A model generated the notes under the pieces. It had not been told where the DNA came from and did not search any database. It saw only the letters and a list, made by a program, of their open reading frames with translations. Shown piece by piece: positions 58,895-64,000 of a DNA stretch of 64,000 bases; within the stretch, counting starts at the first letter, position 1; each line of letters begins with the position of its first letter. The stretch is from assembly GCF_900115925.1 (NCBI RefSeq), contig NZ_FOYF01000003.1, positions 186,001 through 250,000 of the forward strand, written 5' to 3'. Origin of the DNA: Bacillus sp. cl95. GTDB taxonomy: Bacteria > Bacillota > Bacilli > Bacillales > Cytobacillaceae. The position numbers and the translations under genes were made by a program.

Positions 58895-60049
58895 ATGAAA
58901 ATCGTGATTGCTCCAGATTCTTTTAAAGAAAGCATAGCAAGTTCCGATGTCTCTTCAGCGATAGAAAAGGGGTTTCTGAAAGTGTTCCCGGAAGCGGAAA
59001 TCGTTAAGGTGCCAGTGGCTGATGGTGGGGAAGGTACAGTAAAGGCACTTGTAGATTCAACTGGAGGCAAGATTATTTTCAGGAAGGTAACAGGTCCATT
59101 AGGTAAGCCAGTCAACGCATTTTTCGGCTTATTGGGTGATGGGAATACAGCTATTATTGAGATGGCAGCTGCCTCTGGATTGCAGCTTGTTCCAGCTGAT
59201 AAAAGAAATCCTTTACTTACGACAACGTATGGCACCGGCGAATTAATTTTAGCAGCGCTTGAGTTTGGGGTGAAGAAGATTATTGTTGGAATAGGTGGAA
59301 GTGCAACAAACGATGGAGGAGCTGGAATGGCACAAGCATTGGGGGCTCGGCTAGTTAATAAGCAGGGTGAGGAAATTGGCTGGGGAGGTAGAGCTCTCGG
59401 AGAACTTGCTGCAATTGACGTATCAGGAATAGATTCCCGACTTTCCGAAGTAAAAATAGAAGTTGCTTGTGATGTAAATTATCCCTTAATAGGAGAAAAA
59501 GGAGCATCAGCCATATTTGGCCCTCAAAAAGGAGCCACACCTGAAATGGTAAAACAACTCGATTCCAACCTTTGTCAATTTGCAAGAATTGTCGAAAAGG
59601 ATCTTGGAAAACAAATAAGTTACCTTCCTGGTTCTGGTGCGGCTGGCGGCCTTGGAGGTGGACTCCTGGCTTTTCTAAATGTAGAACTGAAACCAGGCAT
59701 TGAGATTGTCATACAGGCAACTCAGTTGAATGAAATAGTCAAAGATGCAGACCTTGTCATCACAGGTGAGGGGAAAATGGATGCTCAGTCACTACACGGA
59801 AAAACGCCAGTCGGAGTTGCCAATATTGCCAAACAATATGATATTCCTGTTCTTGCAATTGTAGGGAGTATCGGAAATGACTATGAAAAACTAAATGAGT
59901 ATGGAATTGATGCTGTTTTTAGCATTGTTCCAGGGATTATTCCAATGGAAGAATCTATTTTGCATGCAGGAAAATACATAGAACAGCTTTCGATAAACAT
60001 AGCCAAGATGATCAAGATAGGTGGAGGAATATATGGAAAGAAATCTTGA
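58895..60049 (+). CDS. glxK: Glycerate 2-kinase (GlxK/GarK type)
   Basis: Phosphorylates D-glycerate to 2-phosphoglycerate. The 384-residue protein begins MKIVIAPDSFKESIASSDVS with the family APDSFKES motif, and has VADGGEGTV, IGGSATNDGGAGMAQALGA, PGSGAAGGLGGG and ITGEGKMD motifs. ATG 58895 follows AAGAGAGGAG. No other glyoxylate or glycerate genes lie next to it. It converges with the downstream hydrolase gene. Confidence 0.94.
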   Translation: MKIVIAPDSFKESIASSDVSSAIEKGFLKVFPEAEIVKVPVADGGEGTVKALVDSTGGKIIFRKVTGPLGKPVNAFFGLLGDGNTAIIEMAAASGLQLVPADKRNPLLTTTYGTGELILAALEFGVKKIIVGIGGSATNDGGAGMAQALGARLVNKQGEEIGWGGRALGELAAIDVSGIDSRLSEVKIEVACDVNYPLIGEKGASAIFGPQKGATPEMVKQLDSNLCQFARIVEKDLGKQISYLPGSGAAGGLGGGLLAFLNVELKPGIEIVIQATQLNEIVKDADLVITGEGKMDAQSLHGKTPVGVANIAKQYDIPVLAIVGSIGNDYEKLNEYGIDAVFSIVPGIIPMEESILHAGKYIEQLSINIAKMIKIGGGIYGKKS

Positions 60050-60139
60050 ATTAAAGTTTGCTACAAAGTAGTTCATTTCTTTTAGTCTAATAAAGGTTTC
60101 ATACCTAATTGGGTATTTTGAGTGTCGAAGTGTGTCGCC

Positions 60140-60234
60140 AGATCGATATATCGGCAATTCGTATCGATAAAAGGAGTTTTTATATCGATATCCTTCATTT
60201 TCATATTGATATATCAAGAATCCATATTGATAAA
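60140..60234 (+). repeat. Array 3 of five RTATYGATAWA sites at 21-bp spacing
   Basis: Sites begin at 60140, 60161, 60182, 60203 and 60224. The cores run CGATA, CGATA, CGATA, TTGATA, TTGATA. TGTCGAAGTGTGTCG precedes it, like the TGTCG at arrays 1 and 2. It lies between converging genes, so it cannot be a simple promoter element for either. Confidence 0.85.
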
Positions 60235-60285
60235 CGTTCTCAATCCGCATATTGCCCATGATATACCCCTAGCTAAAGAACTAAT

Positions 60286-60317
60286 AAAGGAACGCCATTT
60301 CAAAAGTGGCGTTCCTT
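60286..60317 (-). terminator. Terminator of the class C hydrolase gene
   Basis: GGAACGCCA (60289-60297) and TGGCGTTCC (60307-60315) form a perfect 9-bp stem with modest T tracts on both strands. Confidence 0.75.
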
Positions 60318-60323
60318 CGTCAT

Positions 60324-61637
60324 TTATGCTTTTTGTGCAATGGTTTTGGATTGATTTACATCAATATGTTCAAGCGATTTAGATTCAACTAGGAGTTTTT
60401 CATTCAAGAAGTCTGTAACAAACTCAATTTGATCAGGTTGTACATTGATAGGAAAAATTTCATACTTAAAAATAACGCCATATCTTTTTGGCATTGTTAT
60501 ATACAACTTACCATTATCAGATGTTATCGTCAGTTTCTCATTTTGTTCGGTTAAGTATTCTCCACAAACCAATTCAACTTCCTTTTCTGAAAGTGCAGCT
60601 ATTTCAATCTTTGCAGGTATTTCAATTATTTCACCAAACATCATTTTAGAGATATCCAAACAAATGTTCTCAACCGGAGTAAGACTGACATTACTCAGAG
60701 CAATAACCGTTAAATCATCTTCCGTGAAACGGCCGATATAATTTATAAAACCGCCTGTATCACCTAAATGACCAGAGAACTTTCGGCTCTTACAGCCTAT
60801 TTCGATTTCGGTTACATGCCATCCATAGCCACCATAATCCGAGTTGTGTGAAGTAAAGATTTGTTGGATAGTTTCTCTCTTCGCCAAAATCTCTGTTTTT
60901 AAAGCTTGATCCCAAAGGTACAAATCCTCAACAGTTGAAACATGTCCGTAAGCTCCATATGCGTGAGTAATATCTTCGTATTCCGCATGAATGGGTTCCT
61001 CCCAGACACTATATCCACTTGCTAGATTTTTTAAAACCTTTCTTCCGTCATAATAAGTGGTATTCTTCATACCCACCATATCAAAAATATTTTGTTGTAC
61101 GAATACTCCATACGATTTTCCAGATACTTTTTCAATAATGGCAGTCAAAAGGACGTAGCCGGAATTGCTGTAATGAAATGTGGTACCTGGCTCAGAGATC
61201 AAATTCTTATCCTTAAACAAATCAATCGTATGTTGGATAGATTTTGACCGGGTCCGCATCGTCACTTCCCAAAACTCCATTGTGGCTGCATGATTAAACA
61301 ATCCAGCAGTATGCGTAAGAAGATGATGAATCGTAAATTTTTCGCTATTAGGGAAATCAGGCAGGTAGTTTTCAACCTTTTCATGAACATTCAGTAAACC
61401 TCTTTCATGCAATTGCATGATTGCCATGCTTGTAAATGCTTTTGAAAGAGAACCGATTCTAAATTTTGTTTTACTCTCATTTTGGACTTCATGCTCAAAG
61501 TTGGCCATCCCAATTCCTTTTGATAGCAAAACTTCTCCTTTGTAAGCAACCAATATACTGCCATTAAAATAATTCCTGTCTTCCAAAGCTTTTATGTATT
61601 TTTGTAATTCTTGTGTTGAATTTTTGGTTTTACTCAT
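60324..61637 (-). CDS. Class C beta-lactamase-family serine hydrolase
   Basis: A 437-residue penicillin-binding-protein-like hydrolase with GSLSKAF (SxxK, near residues 62-68), YSNSGYVLL (YxN, near 155-163) and HLGDTGGF (near 283-290). A C-terminal DUF3471-like domain follows. It has no signal peptide or membrane segment. The family includes esterases and D-aminopeptidases; true beta-lactamase activity is unlikely. TTGGGGGAAG precedes the ATG. Confidence 0.88.
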   Translation of the reverse strand: MSKTKNSTQELQKYIKALEDRNYFNGSILVAYKGEVLLSKGIGMANFEHEVQNESKTKFRIGSLSKAFTSMAIMQLHERGLLNVHEKVENYLPDFPNSEKFTIHHLLTHTAGLFNHAATMEFWEVTMRTRSKSIQHTIDLFKDKNLISEPGTTFHYSNSGYVLLTAIIEKVSGKSYGVFVQQNIFDMVGMKNTTYYDGRKVLKNLASGYSVWEEPIHAEYEDITHAYGAYGHVSTVEDLYLWDQALKTEILAKRETIQQIFTSHNSDYGGYGWHVTEIEIGCKSRKFSGHLGDTGGFINYIGRFTEDDLTVIALSNVSLTPVENICLDISKMMFGEIIEIPAKIEIAALSEKEVELVCGEYLTEQNEKLTITSDNGKLYITMPKRYGVIFKYEIFPINVQPDQIEFVTDFLNEKLLVESKSLEHIDVNQSKTIAQKA

Positions 61638-61786
61638 ACTTCCCCCAATGTGTTATGACATCTATTAAAAGATAACATAAAAATTAGATAATTTTAACAT
61701 TAACTGCTGTTAACACATTCTTTGCATTCCTTTTGAAGGATAGGTAACATGTTAATTGAAAATAAATTAATGGATTGAGGTACATC

Positions 61787-62752
61787 ATGAAAGCATTGGT
61801 TTTTGAAAAATTTGGCGGACCGGAAGTATTGAAATATGTAGAGATTCCTGATCCATCTATAAATGAAAATGAAATACTTGTTAGAATGAAAGCGATTGGT
61901 CTAAATTATGCCGATATCTATCGACGTAAAGGGAATTATCATCTTGCAGGTAATCCTCCTTATATTTGTGGATACGAAGGCGCAGGGGTTGTTGAGGCAA
62001 TCGGATCGGGTGTTGAAGAAGTACAGGTCGGCGATCGAATCGCTTTCGCGGATGTTCCGTTTGCGAATGCTGAACTTGTCGCTGTTCCATTTGAAAAAAT
62101 AATTCCTTTGCCAGATGAAGTATCATTTGAAACTGCTGCATCCTTAATGCTTCAGGGCTTGACTGCTCAATACTTAACAAGAGACAGCTATACTATTAAA
62201 AGCGGTGATATTGCACTAGTGCATGCTGCAGCTGGTGGAGTAGGACAACTGCTCGTTCAAATCATCAACCTACTCGGTGGAAAAGTAATTGGACTGACTT
62301 CTTCACAACAAAAAGCAGAAAAAGTACTTCAAGCTGGAGCAGAACATGTCATCCTTTACGATGATAATTGGACTGAAAAAGTGTTGGAACTAACCTCCAA
62401 TAAAGGAGTGGACGTTGTATACGAATCAGTGGGAAGTACGATTATGGAAAGCTTTAAAGCTACAAGGGTTGGAGGTACTGTCGTTTTCTACGGAATGGCA
62501 GGAGGAGATCCGGTTCATATTGACCCTCGCATGTTGATGGATACATCTAAAACGCTGACAGGCGGAGATTTATGGAACGTACTTACTTCAAAGGAAGAAA
62601 GAGTAAAACGTTCAATCGAACTTTTCAGCTGGATTATCCAAGGTGGAATCCGTCTATCTGAACCGAAAGTATATCCATTAAGTAAAGGGGAAGAAGCTCA
62701 TCAATTCCTTGAAAGCAGGCAGAGTACCGGGAAGATCATATTGATCCCATAA
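61787..62752 (+). CDS. NADPH:quinone oxidoreductase (zinc-independent MDR family)
   Basis: A 321-residue medium-chain dehydrogenase/reductase resembling QOR/crystallin-type enzymes. It has the GROES-like N-terminal domain with GYEGAGVVEAIG (near 63), no zinc-ligand cysteines, and the Rossmann motif AAAGGVGQLLVQI (near 149). ATG 61787 follows TTGAGG; the frame opens at TTG 61775. It is monocistronic and divergent from the class C hydrolase. Confidence 0.9.
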   Translation: MKALVFEKFGGPEVLKYVEIPDPSINENEILVRMKAIGLNYADIYRRKGNYHLAGNPPYICGYEGAGVVEAIGSGVEEVQVGDRIAFADVPFANAELVAVPFEKIIPLPDEVSFETAASLMLQGLTAQYLTRDSYTIKSGDIALVHAAAGGVGQLLVQIINLLGGKVIGLTSSQQKAEKVLQAGAEHVILYDDNWTEKVLELTSNKGVDVVYESVGSTIMESFKATRVGGTVVFYGMAGGDPVHIDPRMLMDTSKTLTGGDLWNVLTSKEERVKRSIELFSWIIQGGIRLSEPKVYPLSKGEEAHQFLESRQSTGKIILIP

Positions 62753-62756
62753 GAAA

Positions 62757-62796
62757 AAGCATTCGCGGCGAGTAACCGTGAATGCTTAATTTTTTC
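62757..62796 (+). terminator. Terminator of the quinone oxidoreductase gene
   Basis: AAGCATTCGCGG (62757-62768) pairs with CCGTGAATGCTT (62776-62787, one G-T), followed by a T run. Confidence 0.85.
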
Positions 62797-62955
62797 ATAA
62801 AAAAACACACTTGCCATTAATGAAAGTGCATGATAAGATATGTATTGGTCTACAAATAGTTATAATAAATATCAATAAAGATAACCTATTATAACATTAA
62901 CACATTATGCATCCTATGTCAAACAAACTGATACTTAAATTTGGAGAGTGATGGA

Positions 62956-64000
62956 ATGAGTGAAAATACAAGCAAGGATTGGCAATTAGAACAAGAACGA
63001 GTCGATCTTATTGTAAAAGAAATCAATCATAAAATGGAAAAATTACATCAACACTCCGGCAAAGTAAGATCCGATGTGAAAGAACTCCGCAAGACCTTTT
63101 GGGAAGACGTCACCATAAACCTCGATGATATGGATGACGCCATTGAGACACACGCAAGCATTAAGCAAATAGCAGAACTGTTATCAGAGCGTGAAAGAAG
63201 TCACGGACAAATTCATCAACAAGAAAAAACCCTTTCAAGACTGAAATCTTCACCATACTTCGGACGAATCGATTTTCACGAAACAGGTGAAAGCTCCACT
63301 GATCAACTCTACTTAGGAATCACCTCTTTCATGGATTCTAAAGATGAAAACTTCTTGATTTACGATTGGCGCGCGCCTGTTTCAAGTATGTATTATGATT
63401 ATTCTCCAGGACCAGCTATGTATGAGACTCCAGGTGGTAGAGTGGATGGTGAAATGAATCTGAAAAGACAGTTCATCATCAGAAACTCAAAGATTAAAGG
63501 CATGTTTGATACAAATGTAACAATCGGCGATGAGATTCTTCAAGAAGTACTTGGCTCATCAGCTAATACACAAATGAAAAGTATCGTTGCTACCATCCAA
63601 AGAGAACAAAATCAGATCATCCGTAATGAAAATAAGAAATACATTATCGTACAAGGAGTAGCGGGTGGCGGAAAAACTTCAGCTGCCCTTCAGAGAGTAG
63701 CATATTTACTTTACCGTTATAGAGAAACGCTTAAATCGGAAAATATCATGTTATTCTCACCAAATCCGCTCTTTAATAGCTATGTCAGCACGGTACTACC
63801 AGAACTTGGTGAAGAAAACATGCAGCAGTCCACTTACCAGGAATATTTGAATCATCGACTAAGTCAAATCTTTGAATTAGAAGACAGGTTCGAGGAAATG
63901 GAATATTTACTTTCTAACTATGGTGAAAGAGACTACTCGTTGAGGCTTAAAAGTATTCGTTATAAAGCTGGACTCGCATTTAAGGATAGAATTGATGAAT
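62956..64000 (+). CDS. helD: HelD-like UvrD-family helicase, 5' part (truncated by window edge)
   Basis: 348 codons of an open frame running off the right edge, beginning MSENTSKDWQLEQERVDLIV. The N-terminal coiled coil (about 1-95), the YFGRIDF and DWRAPVSSMYYDYSPG segments and Walker A GVAGGGKTSAALQR (near 236-249) match HelD (YvgS), which recycles stalled RNA polymerase. Full-length family members have about 770 residues, so more than half is missing. GGAGAGTG precedes ATG 62956. Confidence 0.85.
   Translation, partial: MSENTSKDWQLEQERVDLIVKEINHKMEKLHQHSGKVRSDVKELRKTFWEDVTINLDDMDDAIETHASIKQIAELLSERERSHGQIHQQEKTLSRLKSSPYFGRIDFHETGESSTDQLYLGITSFMDSKDENFLIYDWRAPVSSMYYDYSPGPAMYETPGGRVDGEMNLKRQFIIRNSKIKGMFDTNVTIGDEILQEVLGSSANTQMKSIVATIQREQNQIIRNENKKYIIVQGVAGGGKTSAALQRVAYLLYRYRETLKSENIMLFSPNPLFNSYVSTVLPELGEENMQQSTYQEYLNHRLSQIFELEDRFEEMEYLLSNYGERDYSLRLKSIRYKAGLAFKDRIDE

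Noticed and set aside
60324-61637. AmpC-type resistance beta-lactamase
   Set aside because: No export signal, and the extra C-terminal domain and length fit the general esterase/peptidase branch of the family.

Overview
The window looks like chromosome from an endospore-forming, low-GC member of the Bacillaceae. Supporting signs are a three-gene GerA/GerB/GerC-type germinant receptor operon, a dpp-ykf operon in Bacillus subtilis order, a SigH-family sigma factor, an RsbK/RsbM/RsbY-type general-stress input module, S-box and preQ1 riboswitches, a BirA-type operator, Rex, CcpA and CodY-like sites, and GGAGG-type ribosome binding sites. No prophage, transposase or CRISPR array was seen. Species cannot be named from the sequence alone.

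Layout. 1-9.1 kb: 5' end of an unknown gene, bioY behind a BirA-type operator, an M32 carboxypeptidase with a TetR regulator, an intergenic repeat, a NERD-domain protein, aspartase bracketed by two MITE-like repeats, and a CHASE-GGDEF-EAL protein. 9.2-15.6 kb: a SAM-riboswitch operon with a BMP-family lipoprotein, nucleoside-type ABC ATPase, two permeases, a molybdopterin oxidoreductase and a nucleoside phosphorylase. 15.7-26.3 kb: a tyrosine-rich small gene with a SigK-like promoter, then dppABCDE-ykfABCD plus a beta-lactamase-fold protein, for D-peptide and murein-peptide uptake and breakdown. 26.6-30.0 kb: aldehyde dehydrogenase remnant, a 75-aa ORF and adhE with Rex and cre sites. 30.1-41 kb: second NERD protein, MFS exporter, L,D-transpeptidase, RecQ, cardiolipin synthase, an aberrant tRNA-like gene, and a YcgR/YcgQ-type pair. 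41.3-46.6 kb: hybrid kinase, CheR-type methyltransferase and receiver-PP2C phosphatase (RsbK/M/Y type). 46.8-50.9 kb: YfkAB-type radical SAM protein, a SigH-like sigma factor outside its usual locus, a DUF1906 protein and an alpha/beta hydrolase. 51-57.8 kb: PH-domain protein, germinant receptor operon with a fourth small membrane gene, and a preQ1 riboswitch driving queC-queD-queE. 57.9-64 kb: small ORF, PAP2 protein, glycerate kinase, class C beta-lactamase-family hydrolase, quinone oxidoreductase and the 5' part of a HelD-like helicase.

The least explained signals are: (1) three copies (26.37, 30.14 and 60.14 kb) of an array of five 11-bp sites of form RTATYGATAWA spaced exactly 21 bp apart; (2) a tRNA-like gene at 38.59 kb with good acceptor, D and T arms but a 10-bp hairpin in place of the anticodon arm; (3) the SAM-riboswitch nucleoside transporter, molybdoenzyme and phosphorylase operon, which also has a PurBox-like pair. 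All start sites were chosen by eye from ribosome binding sites; several differ from the longest ORF.
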